Counted from the first letter of the stretch, positions 28,201 to 36,516 are shown. The stretch: DNA of 64,000 bases from Massilia agilis (GCF_024756255.1 NZ_JANUHB010000003.1:62001-126000), one strand, 5' to 3'. Program-made: numbers and translations. The notes: a model not told the origin generated them from the sequence alone.

Positions 28201-31200
28201 CGGCCGCGCCGGCCGCACTGGCCCTGGCAAGCGGCAGCGATAGCGGCAGCTCGTCCAGCGACCGGGTCACCAGCGCGGTCCAGCCGACCATCACGGGTAC
28301 CGCCGAAGCCGGCGCCACGGTCAAGCTGTACGATGGCGCGACCGAGATCGGCAGCGGCACCGCGGACGGCACGGGCAAGTGGTCGATTTCCACCACTGGC
28401 ACCCTGGCCGATGGTTCGCACAACATCACCGCCAAGGCGACCGATGCGGCGGGCAACGTCAGCGTCGCATCGTCTGCGCTGGCCGTCACCATCGACGCCA
28501 CTGCGCCCGCCGCGCCGTCGACGCTGGCGCTCGCAGCCGCAAGCGACTCCGGCCGCTCGAACAGCGACGGCGTCACCAGCGTGCGCCAGCCGACCTTCGA
28601 AGGCGCCGCCGAAGCCGGCACCACCATCAAGCTGTACGATGACGCGACGGAGATCGGCAGCGGTACGGCGGACGGCACCGGCAAGTGGTCGATCACCCCC
28701 ACCGCCAACCTGTCATACGGGGAGCACAGCATCACCGCCAAGGCCACGGATGCGGCGGGTAACATCAGCGGTGCGTCATCCGCGCTGGCCGTGAGGATCG
28801 ACACTATTGCGCCCGACACGCCGTTCGGCCCGTTGCTCTCGCCGATCAGCGACAGCGGCACTTCGTCCAGTGACAAGCTGACCAACGTGACCAGGCCGAC
28901 GCTGGGCGGTCTCGCCGAGGTGGGCTCCGTCGTCAAGCTGTACGACGGCGCGACCGAAATCGGCAGCGTCACGCCAGACGATTACTATATGTGGTCGATC
29001 ACGCTGGGCAGCGACCTGGCGCCCGGCGTGCATACCATTACGGCGCAGGCGACCGATGCGGCGGGCAATGTCAGCGCCGCGTCCTCTGCCCTGGTTATCA
29101 CCATCGATACCGCGCCGCCTGCCGCGCCCGCCGCACTGGCGCTGGCGCCCGGCAGCGACAGCGGTAGTTCGTCCAGCGACCGGGTCACGAACGTGTCCCG
29201 GCCGACGATCACCGGCACCGCCGAAGCTGGCGCCATCGTCAGGCTGTACGATGGCGCATGGGAGATCGGCAGTGGCACGGCGGACGGCACGGGCAACTGG
29301 TCGATTGCCACCACTGGCCTGACCAGTGACGTGAACAACATCACCGCAACGGCGACCGATGCGGCGGGCAACGTCAGCGTCGCCTCGTCTACGCTGGTCG
29401 TCACCCACGACAACAGCGCGCCCGCCGCGCCGTCGGCGCTGGCGCTCGCAGCGGCAAGCGACTCCGGCAGCTCGTCCAGCGACCGCGTCACCAACGTGAC
29501 CCAGCCGACCATCAGCGGCAACGCCGAAGCCGGCACCACGGTCAAGCTGTACGATGGTGCGACCGAAATTGGCGGCGGCACCGCGGACGGCGCCGGCAAG
29601 TGGTCGATCACCACCACCGACAACCTGTCCAGCGGGGCGCACAGCATCACCGCCAAGGCCACGGACCTGGCAGGTAACGTCAGCCTTGCAATGGGCGCGC
29701 TGGCCATCACGATCGACACCACCGCGCCGGTCGCGCCATCCACACCGGCGCTGGCGGCAGGCAGCGACAGCGGCAGCTCGTCCAGTGACAACCTGACCAA
29801 GGTGACCAAGCCGACTCTGACGGGTACCGCCGAAGCGGGCGCCACCATCAAGCTGTACGACGGCGCGACCGAGATCGGCAGCGGCACGGCGGATGGCACG
29901 GGCAAGTGGTCGATCACACTGGGCAGCGACCTGGCGACCGGCGCGCATACCGTCACCGCGAAGGCGACCGATGCGGCTGGCAACGTCAGCGGCGCGTCCG
30001 ATGCGCTTGGCTTGACGATTGACACCACGCCGCCGCAGGTCAGCATCAGCAGCGACAAGGCTGCCCTCAGGGCGGGCCAGCAAACCTTGGTCACCTTCCA
30101 GTTCAGCGAAGAACCGGGGGCCGCCTTCGCGCTTGGCAGCATCCAGGTCAGCGGCGGCACCCTGGAGGGACTGTCCGGCACCGGGAACGTGCGCACCGCC
30201 ACCTTCACGCCGGATGCGAATGCCAACGGTACGGCGCAGATCACGGTCGCATCGAACGCCTACGACGATCGTGCAGGCAATGCCGGGGACAACGCAGCCG
30301 CGCTGAACATCCCGTTCGACACCCTGGTGCCGACCCTGGTCATCACGAGGGATACGAATACGCCGCTCAAGATCGGCGAGACCGCAACCATCAGCTTCAG
30401 CTTCAGCGAGGACCCCGGTACCAGCTTCCAGTGGGATGGCGCGCTGGGCGACCTGCACGTCAGCGGAGGCACCCTCAGCGCGCTGTCCGGGACGGGGTTG
30501 GTCCGGACCGCCACCTTCACGCCGGACACGAACGTCAACGACGGCACGGCCGTGATCTCGGTCTCGGGAAGCTACACCGATGCCGCCGAAAACATCGGCA
30601 CGAACCCGCCGGATCTCGTCTTCAGCTTCGATACCCAGGCGCCGGCCGCACCGTCCTCGCCAGTGCTTGCCGCAGGCGACGACAGCGGCACTTCGCAAAC
30701 CGACAACCTGACCTCGGTCGCCACTCCCACGCTGGCCGGCACGGCCGAAGCCGGCGCCACCGTGAAGCTGTACGACGGGGCGACACTGGTTGGAACCGGC
30801 ACTGCGGACGCCGCCGGTAAATGGTCGATCACCACGAATGCACTGGCCGAAGGCAGCCATGCGATTACTGCAGTGGCCACGGACACGCTGCTCAATACGG
30901 GTACAGCATCTGCGGCCCTGGCGGTGACGGTCGACCGCACGGCGCCGACGCTCACGATCAGCAGCGACAAGGCCGCGCTTACCGCAGGGCAGGGCGCGAC
31001 GATCACGTTCACGTTCAGCGAGGACCCGGGCAGCACATTCAGCTGGGACGGTACGAGCGGCGACATCGTGGTCAGCGGCGGCACGCTTGGCGCCCTCTCC
31101 GGGACGGGCAACATCCGCACGGCGGTTTTCACGCCGGATGCTGACGTCAACGCCGGCACCGCGAGCATCACGGTCGCTGCCGGCAAGTACACCGATGCGG

Positions 31201-34200
31201 CGGGCAACGACGGCGGGGCAGGCGTCACGCCGAGCATCCATTTCGACACCCTGGTGCCGACGGTCTCGATCAGCAGCGACAAGGCGGCGCTCAGGACCGG
31301 CGAAACCGCGACCATCACGTTTACCTTCAGCGAGGACCCGGGCGCAAGCTTCACCTGGGACGGTACCAGCGGCGACGTGACGGTGGGCGGCGGCACGCTC
31401 AGTGCGATCTCGGGCAGTGGCCTGACCCGTACCGCGACCTTCACGCCGACCGCAAATACCAACGGTGGGGTGGCCAGCATCGCCATTGCCGAGGGCAAGT
31501 ACAGCGATGCGGCAGGTAATGCGGGCCACGCTGGCACCTCCCCCAGCGTTGTCTTCGACACGCTTGCGCCGGCCGTGCCGTCGGCGCCAGTATTGGATGC
31601 CGGCAGCGACAGTGGTGTATCGAACTCGGACCGGCTGACCAATGCGGCCAGCCCGCGCTTCACTGGCACCGCCGAAGATGGCGCTACCGTGAAGCTGGTT
31701 GACACCGTCACCGAGACGGTGCTGGGGACCGGCATTGCCGCGGGCGGAACCTGGGCCATCAACGCAAATGGGCTCACCGATGGCGTGGCGAATATCGTGG
31801 CGATTGCCACCGATGTGGCGGGGAACACCGGCCCCGCCTCGGCCGCGTCCAACCTCACCATCGACCGCACTGCCCCGGTTGCGCTGTCGCTCGCGCTGGC
31901 CAGCGGTACGGGAGCAAGCCTGGTAAGCAGCGGCACGGTCAAGGTGAACGGCATTGAAGACGGGGCCAGCTGGCAGTACAGCCTGGATGGCGGCGCGCAC
32001 TGGCTGGAGGGCAGCGGTTCGGAGTTCGCGGTCACGGTGGAAGGGCCGGCTTCGGTGCTGGCGCACCAGACCGATCGCGCAGGTAACATGAGCGCTGTAA
32101 GCAACGCGCTCTCCTTCACGCTCGACATGTCTGGACCGACATCGAGCGTGTCGCTGAGCGACCTGGCGCTGACCTCCGGCGAAACCGCAACCGTCACGAT
32201 CAGATTTAACGAGCGGGCTGTCGGCTTTGACCTTGGCGACATCCACGCATCCAATGCCACGCTGTCGAACCTGGCCACCAGTGATGGTGGCCTTACCTGG
32301 ACTGCCCTGATGACGCCGCAGGCGGGCGTTTCCTCGACCACCAACGTCATCAGTGTTGACAACACGGGGGTCACCGACGCGGTTGGCAACAGGGGCGTTG
32401 GCGCGAGCACGTCGGCCAACTACACGGTCCAGACGGGGAAGGTGGCGGCCGCCATCGAGATGTCCGACACCAGCCTGCTGGCGGGAGAAACCGCGCTGGT
32501 CACGATCCGCTTCGGCGAAGCCGTCACCGGCTTCACGCTCGCGGACCTGAGCGCGGAGAGCGGCAAGCTGTCCAACCTTGCGAGCGCCGACAACGGGCGC
32601 ACCTGGACCGCGCTGTTCACCCCGGCCACCAACATCGACGACGCCACCAACCTGATCAGGGTGGACAACAGCGGGGTGATCGGTGCACAGGGCCAGCGCG
32701 GCGAGGGCACGAGCAGCTCGGCCAACTACACGGTCAACACGATCCGCCCGACCGCGAGCGTCACGATGGACACCAAGGTGCTGGGGCCGGGCGCCAGTAC
32801 GCCGCTCACCATCAAGTTCTCGCAACCCGTCCTCGGTTTCGACAGTGCCGACCTGGCCGTCTCGCACGCGACCGTGTCGGCACTTGCGTCCGGCGATGGC
32901 GGAATGACCTGGACCGCCACCCTCACCGCCGATGCCGGCGGCAAGTCGGCCGCGCCGGGCTGGGTCTCCATCGATATGGGCGGGGTCAAGAACAGCGCCG
33001 GCAATGCCGGTACGGGATCGATCAGCGCGCATTACGTGGTTGCGCCGGCCGGCTCCGCAATCGGCACGGTCGATGGCGTGCAGGTGGTGACCCAGTCCAC
33101 GACCGATCCCAAGACCGGCCGCGAGCAGCAGCTCCTGATGATCCCGGAGGTGCCGGCCGTGCGGCAGGATGACCCGAACACGGCCAACCAGAAGCTGGCC
33201 GACATCCCGCTCGTGTCCAATCCAAACGCGGGCAGCCCGCCTGTCCTGACGGCCGGCCTGCCGGCCGGCGCGGGCCTGCAGGTGGAAGGCCCGGCGGCCC
33301 CGTTGAGCACGAGCGATGCGCTGACGGACCTGATCCAGCGCATCCAGGACAAGACCGCCAGCGGGTCGGCGAGCCAGACGGACATGACCGGCCAGGGCCA
33401 GGGCTTCCTGAACAGCCTTGGCGCCGGCGGACTGGTCGAATCCCGGACCATCGTTCCGACCGTGTCGTCAGGAACTGCGCCCAGCCAGCCGATCGTCATC
33501 AGCGGCGCGGGCGCGGGCAGCGGACCGAACGCGCCGGTGGTCGGCCTGGTCATCGACGGCTCCGGCCTGCCTGCCGGCTCCACGCTGCAGCTCGATAACG
33601 TCGATTTTGCCGCCGTGATCGGCGACGTGCGCCTGATCGGCGGCCAGGGCAAGAACTACGTGGTGGGCGATGGTGCATCGCAGACCATCTATCTTGGCCC
33701 GGACGACGACGTGCTCAGCGGCGGCGGCGGCGACGATTTCATCGGCAGCGCAGGCGGCGACGACCATCTCGATGGCGGCGACGGCAACGACCTGGTCGCG
33801 GGCGGCATCGGCAACGATACCGTGATCGGCGGCGCCGGCGACGACATGCTCAACGGCGGCCGCAGTACGGTGGGCGACTGGACCTTCCACATGACTGCAG
33901 CCGGTGCGATCAGCGCCGCGCACGACAAGGCCGTATTCTCCGCGGCGGGAAGCGAAACGGTGCAGGGGGCCGAGCTGGACGCCACGGTTTCGGAGCTCGG
34001 CTTCCTGAAGGCCGCTCCGGAACAGCTGGCCGGGATCGCAATGCTGTATGCGGGGCTGGACCGCGCGCCCGACGTTGCCGGGCTCACCTTCTGGGCCCGT
34101 GCCGGCGTGTCGCTTGCCGACGTGGCCAATGGCGTGCTGGCCTCGGCCGAATTCGGCGGCACCGCGCTGGCCCACGCGGACAATTCGACCTTCGTGCGCG

Positions 34201-34997
34201 GCATGTACCTGCAGGTGCTGGGCCGCGAGCCGGAAGGCGCGGCGATGGAGTACTGGAGCGCGCGCCTGTCCGGCAGCGACGGCCGGGCGCCGGCCAGCCG
34301 GGCGGACGTGCTGGTGGCCGTCGCCCTGAGCGACGAGCACAAGGGCAAGATGCTGGCGGCCGACGGTTACACCATCGCGCAAAGCAGCCTGGCGCAGGAA
34401 ACCGCGTGGTTCTCCGGCAGCGGCGACGACCGCCTGGAGGGCGGCTCCGGCCACAACCTGCTGGTGGGCGGCGACGGCGTGGACACCGCGGTCTATGGCG
34501 GCAACCAGGCGCAGTACCACGTCCTGATCGGGACCGATGGCCTGCTGCGCGTGGCCGACACCACCAGCGACAGCCTGGACAAGCTGTCCGGCATCGAAGT
34601 GGCCGAGTTCAAGGACGGTAAAGTCGACCTGACCGTGCTTGGCAAGGACGCAGGGCAGCTGGACCGCGTGGGCCTGATGTTCCAGACCGTGTTCCATCAC
34701 GCCGCCGGCCTGGACGCGCTCAAGTCGTTCCTGGCGCTCAATACCGATGCGCCGGGAATGGCCAGGGCGCTGGTCGCCACGTCCGAGTTCCAGTCGCGCT
34801 TTGGCGGCACCAGCGACGCGGCCTTTGTCCAGGCGCTGTACGCCAACTCGGGGCTGGATGCGTCCAAGGCGGGCGGCATGCAGTCGTGGCAGGACTACCT
34901 GGGCCACCACAGCCGCGCCGAGCTGATCGCAAGCTGGATCGCGCAGGACGACGTGGTGCATGCGCAGTTCGGCAATGCGGGGTTGTGGTTGTTCTGA
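19212..34997 (+). CDS. Giant RTX adhesin: DUF4347, about 37 Ig-like domains, RTX repeats, DUF4214
   Basis: About 5,261 residues. In order: DUF4347 (about 13-157, with His67 in VVGHGSEG and Cys110 in LLYGCDVG); a linker; a cadherin-like domain (about 345-440); eight Ig-like domains of the SEDP type in pairs; 28 Ig domains of about 101 residues with GTAEAGATVKLYDGATEIG, WSITLGSDL and ATDAAGN; three further Ig domains (GETATVTIRF); RTX nonapeptides GGxGxDxLxG (about 4830-4885); and two DUF4214 regions flanking a second RTX patch. There is no Sec signal. RTX repeats and the hydrophobic C-terminus GLWLF point to type I secretion, but no exporter is in the window. ATG 19212 has no ribosome site; TTG at 19146 has GAGG 6 bases before it and would add 22 residues, but that segment has low third-position GC. 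Confidence 0.93.
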   Translation: MNSQSVQDSITQVAFIFDNVAHYQELVAAFLPDVEVHVLDASKDGLQQISAILEGRSGIAGLHVVGHGSEGSLNFGSVTLDSANIGGYTEVLGKIGAALADDGDILLYGCDVGAAAIGAKFVGQIAQATGADVAASTDATGGAQRGGDWVLEYRQGDVTSDGALDAAAVHSLDALLGLMPTGLQDVTPSMSTSSFVGGFTLSVQTGYSLTGAYDANGLYFNSPAAPNEWRDAKFTVTADNTNITGFNLDGINWIKYSSTGTFSILVTGFNAVGAVVAQTTVSTTNGSTSYTGGDFSGFIGIHLFTVEIIGSSDPLVHWPISQNTFDGFSVSNPIAANIAPTFVDTTTQLTDTENTSVNLAALLHVSDTDSGQTLTWSQDTGPSHGTLTFSTATATSGNTNVAPGGSIVYTPTVGYAGTDSFVVKVSDGTATATRTVTVTVKPTAASAPVLTAATDTGLSNSDKITKASSVSFSGTGAAGDSTSTVQVWVDKNGNGLYDAGTDLVSTPATLNNGAWTSTAIDVSALANGSYNVYGQITGGGQVGPTSSAGSFTIDRTAPTVTISSNVSTVLVGQTATITFTFSEDPGSSFTWNGSSGDVVVTAGTLSAISGTGTTRTATFTPTPGLNSTSASITIASGSYTDAAGNNGGAGTTPSLSIDTLAPTLAITSDKAALKAGDTAQITFTFSEDPGSSFTWNGTTGDVAVSGGTLSAILGSGTTRTATFTAGGGNGPASITVAAGAYTDGAGNGGGAGATPSVTIDNTPPSAPSTPALAAGSDSGTSSSDNVTKVTTPTLSGTAEAGATIKLYDGVTAIGSSTADGTGKWSITLGSALSSGTHSITATATDAVGNVSAASSALDMTIDTTAPTLSITSDVPKLKVGETATITFNFSEDPGTTFDVGDITVTGGMLSGLTTTGATRTATFTPTNNVDLGTASITVGAGQYTDAAGNAGGAGSIPSLTFDTRAPTVTISSDLALLKAGQTATITFTFSEDPTGFTDSDVVVTGGTLSALNGSGNTWTATFTPTDATNNGSASIKINAGTYTDAQNNAGAGAELVIAYDTLAPAAPSTPALAAGSDSGASSSDNLTKVTKPTLTGTAEAGATVKLYDGATEIGSGTADGTGNWSITLGSDLAAGSHSITAKASDAVGNVSGASAALAVTIDTTAPGAPAALALAAGSDSGSSSSDKVTNVVQPTITGTAEAGATVKLYNGATEIGSGTADGSGNWSITANTLADGAHNITAKATDAAGNTGSASTALAVTIDATAPVAPSALVLAAGSDSGSSSSDNVTSVTKPTVSGNAEPGATVKLYDGATEIGSGTADGTGKWSITLGTDLSSGAHNLTATATDTAGNTSAASAALAVTIDTTAPDAPSTPALAAGSDSGASSSDNLTNVTKPTLSGTAEAGAIVKLYDGAIEIGSGTADGTGNWSITLGSDLATGAHSITATATDAAGNVGAASSALTVTIDTAAPAAPAALALATGSDSGSSSSDRVTSVVQPIITGTAEAGATVKLYNGATEIGSGTADGSGNWSITANTLADGSYNITATATDAAGNTGSASTALAVTIDATAPAAPSALVLEAGSDSGSSSSDKLTSVTKPTISGNAEAGATVKLYDGATEIGSGTADGTGKWTITLGSDLSSGAHNLTATATDTAGNTSATSAELAVTIDTTAPDAPSTPALAAGSDSGASSSDNLTNVTKPTLSGTAEAGAIVKLYDGATEIGSGTADGTGNWSITLGSDLATGSHSITAKATDAAGNVSGTSAALTVTIDTTAPAAPAALALATGSDSGSSSSDRVTSVVQPIITGTAEAGAIVKLYNGATEIGSGTADGSGNWSITANTLADGSYNITATATDAAGNTGSASTALAVTIDATAPAAPSALVLEAGSDSGSSSSDKLTSVTKPTISGNAEAGATVKLYDGATEIGSGTADGTGKWTITLGSDLSSGAHNLTATATDTAGNTSATSAELAVTIDTTAPDAPSTPALAAGSDSGASSSDNLTNVTKPTLSGTAEAGAIVKLYDGATEIGSGTADGTGNWSITLGSDLATGSHSITAKATDAAGNVSGTSAALTVTIDTTAPAAPAALALATGSDSGSSSSDRVTSVVQPIITGTAEAGAIVKLYNGATEIGSGTADGSGNWSITANTLADGSYNITATATDAAGNTGSASTALAVTIDATAPAAPSALVLEAGSDSGSSSSDKLTSVTKPTISGNAEAGATVKLYDGATEIGSGTADGTGKWTITLGSDLSSGAHNLTATATDTAGNTSATSAELAVTIDTTAPDAPSTPALAAGSDSGASSSDNLTNVTKPTLSGTAEAGAIVKLYDGATEIGSGTADGTGNWSITLGSDLATGSHSITAKATDAAGNVSGASTALAVTIDTTAPGVPATPALAVGNDSGTSSSDNLTNVTEPTLTGTAEVGATVKLYDGATEIGSGTADGTGNWSITLGSDLSSGSHNITATATDAAGNTSSASTALVVTIDATAPAAPSALALAAASDSGSSSSDKLTSVTKPTISGNAEAGATVKLYDGATEIGSGTADGTGKWSITLGADLSSGAHDLTAKATDAAGNTSGASAPLAMTIDTTAPDAPSTPALAAGSDSGASSSDNVTNVTKPTLSGTAEAGAIVKLYDGATEIGNGTADGTGNWSITLGSDLATGSHSITAKATDAAGNVSGASAALTVTIDTTAPAAPAALALAAGSDSGSSSSDKVTSVVQPTITGTAEAGATVKLYDGATEIGSGTADGSGNWSITANTLADGAHNITAKATDAAGNTGSASTALVVTIDATAPAAPSALALAAASDSGSSSSDKLTSVTKPTISGNAEAGATVKLYDGATEIGSGTADGTGKWSITLGTDLSSGAHNLTAKATDAAGNTSAASAALTVTIDATAPDAPSTPALAAGSDSGASSSDNVSNVTKPTLSGTAEAGAIVKLYDGATEIGNGTADGTGNWSITLGSDLATGAHTITAKATDAAGNVSAASSALAATIDTAAPAAPAALALASGSDSGSSSSDRVTSAVQPTITGTAEAGATVKLYDGATEIGSGTADGTGKWSISTTGTLADGSHNITAKATDAAGNVSVASSALAVTIDATAPAAPSTLALAAASDSGRSNSDGVTSVRQPTFEGAAEAGTTIKLYDDATEIGSGTADGTGKWSITPTANLSYGEHSITAKATDAAGNISGASSALAVRIDTIAPDTPFGPLLSPISDSGTSSSDKLTNVTRPTLGGLAEVGSVVKLYDGATEIGSVTPDDYYMWSITLGSDLAPGVHTITAQATDAAGNVSAASSALVITIDTAPPAAPAALALAPGSDSGSSSSDRVTNVSRPTITGTAEAGAIVRLYDGAWEIGSGTADGTGNWSIATTGLTSDVNNITATATDAAGNVSVASSTLVVTHDNSAPAAPSALALAAASDSGSSSSDRVTNVTQPTISGNAEAGTTVKLYDGATEIGGGTADGAGKWSITTTDNLSSGAHSITAKATDLAGNVSLAMGALAITIDTTAPVAPSTPALAAGSDSGSSSSDNLTKVTKPTLTGTAEAGATIKLYDGATEIGSGTADGTGKWSITLGSDLATGAHTVTAKATDAAGNVSGASDALGLTIDTTPPQVSISSDKAALRAGQQTLVTFQFSEEPGAAFALGSIQVSGGTLEGLSGTGNVRTATFTPDANANGTAQITVASNAYDDRAGNAGDNAAALNIPFDTLVPTLVITRDTNTPLKIGETATISFSFSEDPGTSFQWDGALGDLHVSGGTLSALSGTGLVRTATFTPDTNVNDGTAVISVSGSYTDAAENIGTNPPDLVFSFDTQAPAAPSSPVLAAGDDSGTSQTDNLTSVATPTLAGTAEAGATVKLYDGATLVGTGTADAAGKWSITTNALAEGSHAITAVATDTLLNTGTASAALAVTVDRTAPTLTISSDKAALTAGQGATITFTFSEDPGSTFSWDGTSGDIVVSGGTLGALSGTGNIRTAVFTPDADVNAGTASITVAAGKYTDAAGNDGGAGVTPSIHFDTLVPTVSISSDKAALRTGETATITFTFSEDPGASFTWDGTSGDVTVGGGTLSAISGSGLTRTATFTPTANTNGGVASIAIAEGKYSDAAGNAGHAGTSPSVVFDTLAPAVPSAPVLDAGSDSGVSNSDRLTNAASPRFTGTAEDGATVKLVDTVTETVLGTGIAAGGTWAINANGLTDGVANIVAIATDVAGNTGPASAASNLTIDRTAPVALSLALASGTGASLVSSGTVKVNGIEDGASWQYSLDGGAHWLEGSGSEFAVTVEGPASVLAHQTDRAGNMSAVSNALSFTLDMSGPTSSVSLSDLALTSGETATVTIRFNERAVGFDLGDIHASNATLSNLATSDGGLTWTALMTPQAGVSSTTNVISVDNTGVTDAVGNRGVGASTSANYTVQTGKVAAAIEMSDTSLLAGETALVTIRFGEAVTGFTLADLSAESGKLSNLASADNGRTWTALFTPATNIDDATNLIRVDNSGVIGAQGQRGEGTSSSANYTVNTIRPTASVTMDTKVLGPGASTPLTIKFSQPVLGFDSADLAVSHATVSALASGDGGMTWTATLTADAGGKSAAPGWVSIDMGGVKNSAGNAGTGSISAHYVVAPAGSAIGTVDGVQVVTQSTTDPKTGREQQLLMIPEVPAVRQDDPNTANQKLADIPLVSNPNAGSPPVLTAGLPAGAGLQVEGPAAPLSTSDALTDLIQRIQDKTASGSASQTDMTGQGQGFLNSLGAGGLVESRTIVPTVSSGTAPSQPIVISGAGAGSGPNAPVVGLVIDGSGLPAGSTLQLDNVDFAAVIGDVRLIGGQGKNYVVGDGASQTIYLGPDDDVLSGGGGDDFIGSAGGDDHLDGGDGNDLVAGGIGNDTVIGGAGDDMLNGGRSTVGDWTFHMTAAGAISAAHDKAVFSAAGSETVQGAELDATVSELGFLKAAPEQLAGIAMLYAGLDRAPDVAGLTFWARAGVSLADVANGVLASAEFGGTALAHADNSTFVRGMYLQVLGREPEGAAMEYWSARLSGSDGRAPASRADVLVAVALSDEHKGKMLAADGYTIAQSSLAQETAWFSGSGDDRLEGGSGHNLLVGGDGVDTAVYGGNQAQYHVLIGTDGLLRVADTTSDSLDKLSGIEVAEFKDGKVDLTVLGKDAGQLDRVGLMFQTVFHHAAGLDALKSFLALNTDAPGMARALVATSEFQSRFGGTSDAAFVQALYANSGLDASKAGGMQSWQDYLGHHSRAELIASWIAQDDVVHAQFGNAGLWLF
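22712..30030 (+). repeat. Eight-fold higher-order tandem repeat of 915 bp inside the giant adhesin
   Basis: Three Ig subtypes recur in fixed order. Type A has PAALALA and SITANTLADG, type B has PSALxL and KPTISGNAEAG, and type C has PSTPALAAG and KPTLSGTAEAG. Type A begins near 22713, 23628, 24543, 25458, 26373, 27288, 28203 and 29118, always 915 bp (305 residues) apart. The fifth A slot is filled by a chimera that begins like C and ends like A. Confidence 0.88.
23625..26287 (+). repeat. Nearly identical 915-bp tandem copies (2.9 units)
   Basis: Comparing the sequence with itself at a 915-bp shift, identity starts at 23625 and ends at 26287. Between the first and second unit I see two substitutions, both in the codons following GAEAGA of the A-type domain. 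The second and third units look identical by eye. This is a recent amplification. Confidence 0.85.
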
Positions 34998-35112
34998 TTC
35001 GGTGCTGGAGCGTAAGGCCGGCGGCGGCCGGCTTTACGCCAGCACGACGACATGACAACGGCAACCCGCAGCGGCAATCCACTGCAGGTTCATTGACATG
35101 AGGGGGAATTCT

Positions 35113-35187
<75 letters not shown>

Positions 35188-35248
35188 AGGAAGACATGGG
35201 GACGCATGCAATGCACACCCGGGCGGGTGCCGCGTCCACATGAATTTT

Positions 35249-36178
35249 TCAGTGAGAGCGGATCATAGTGCCAAAAGCCTGTTCGGTCAAGACTTCAAGC
35301 AACAATGAGTGTTCAATACGACCGTCGATGATGTGCACCGTGTTCACGCCGGACTTGGCGGCATCGAGCGCCGACGAGATCTTCGGCAGCATGCCGCCCG
35401 AGATGGTGCCATCGGCAAACATCTCGTCGATCTCGCGCGCCGACAGGTCGGTGACCAGGTTGCCGTTCTTGTCCTGCACGCCGGCGATATTGGTCATCAT
35501 GATCAGCTTTTCGGCCTTCAGGATCTCGGCGATCTTGCCTGCCACCACGTCCGCGTTGATGTTGTAGGCCTGGCCGTCCTGGCCGAAACCGATCGGGGAG
35601 ATGATCGGAATGAAGGCGTCGTCCTGCAGTGCCTTGACCACGGCCGGGTTGATGGCTTCGATCTCGCCGACAAAGCCGATGTCGAGGAACTCGCCCGGCT
35701 TGTCACGGTCCGGCATCGACATCTTGCGTGCGCGGATCAGGCCGCCGTCCTTGCCGGTCAGGCCGACCGCCTGGCCGCCGTAGTGGTTGATCAGCATGAC
35801 GATGTCTTGCTGCACCTCGCCGCCCAGCACCCATTCCACCACTTCCATGGTTTCCTCGTCGGTGATGCGCATGCCTTGCACAAAGGTGCCTTGCTTGCCG
35901 ATCTTCTTGAGCGCGTTGTCGATCTGCGGACCGCCGCCGTGCACCACCACCGGGTTCATGCCCACCAGCTTGAGCAGGATGACGTCGCGCGCGAAGCCAT
36001 GCTTGAGGCGCTCGTCGGTCATGGCGTTGCCGCCGTATTTGATGACGATGGTCTTGCCGTGGAAATTGCGGATGTACGGCAGCGCTTCCGCCAGGATCTG
36101 CGCCTTGATTTGTGGTGAGACCTTGGTCAGGTCGAAATTCTGGTCGTCGGCGGGCGGATTGGTCAGCTGGGCGTTCAT
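35249..36178 (-). CDS. argB: Acetylglutamate kinase
   Basis: 309 residues from ATG at 36178, the usual length. Amino-acid kinase fold with [12 protein letters not shown] (phosphate-binding lysine), [37 protein letters not shown] and [12 protein letters not shown]...SGGMLPKI. It phosphorylates N-acetylglutamate, the second step of arginine synthesis, in the cytosol. In relatives the next genes are the HAD nucleotidase and slmA, but here they lie 18.8 kb away, beyond the tRNA and the adhesin block. Confidence 0.98.
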   Translation of the reverse strand: MNAQLTNPPADDQNFDLTKVSPQIKAQILAEALPYIRNFHGKTIVIKYGGNAMTDERLKHGFARDVILLKLVGMNPVVVHGGGPQIDNALKKIGKQGTFVQGMRITDEETMEVVEWVLGGEVQQDIVMLINHYGGQAVGLTGKDGGLIRARKMSMPDRDKPGEFLDIGFVGEIEAINPAVVKALQDDAFIPIISPIGFGQDGQAYNINADVVAGKIAEILKAEKLIMMTNIAGVQDKNGNLVTDLSAREIDEMFADGTISGGMLPKISSALDAAKSGVNTVHIIDGRIEHSLLLEVLTEQAFGTMIRSH

Positions 36179-36312
36179 CGATGGTCCAAAAGAATTTTGC
36201 AGGATTTTACAGGCAACCGGGCAGGGCCTGTGCGCATTATAGGGCTCTCTTGTTGAATTTTCCGGCTCCATCCGTTAACTTTGGTTACTTACCTCACTTA
36301 GCGGGCCGATCG

Positions 36313-36516
36313 ATGAGCATTTGTACGCGCTGCGGTGCACCGTTTGGGTGCGCGATGGCCGATGGCGGGGCCGAACCCTGCTGGTGCACGGCGCTGCCCG
36401 CCATCGTGCCGGTCCCGGACGTGCCCGCTGGCTGCTGGTGCCCGGCCTGCCTCAAGCAGCACGTCGCCAGCCGATCCGATGCCAGCCCGGAAGTTCCGGC
36501 TCAGCTTTTGAACTGA
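36313..36516 (+). CDS. Cysteine-rich CWC family protein
   Basis: 67 residues from ATG at 36313. It has CTRCGAPFGCAM in the N-terminal half and CWC followed later by CWCPACLKQH, which is the Cys pattern of the Cys_rich_CWC family, probably a small zinc-binding fold. Function unknown. It is divergent from argB and lies 54 bp upstream of the DUF29 gene. Confidence 0.85.
   Translation: MSICTRCGAPFGCAMADGGAEPCWCTALPAIVPVPDVPAGCWCPACLKQHVASRSDASPEVPAQLLN

Noticed and set aside
22385..28972. A 2,195-codon open frame on the minus strand inside the giant adhesin
   Set aside because: It mirrors the repeat structure of the plus-strand gene (PVPSAVPLPISVAPSYSL again and again). It arises from the biased codons of GC-rich repeats and has no ribosome site, domain or independent start.
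22712..30030. A CRISPR array
   Set aside because: The periodicity is in coding sequence with 303-915 bp units and no short repeat/spacer pattern.
28776..33032. A 1,418-codon minus-strand open frame, and similar long ones at 23193-26588
   Set aside because: Same cause: antisense of a repetitive GC-rich coding region, with Arg/Gly/Ala-rich shadow composition.
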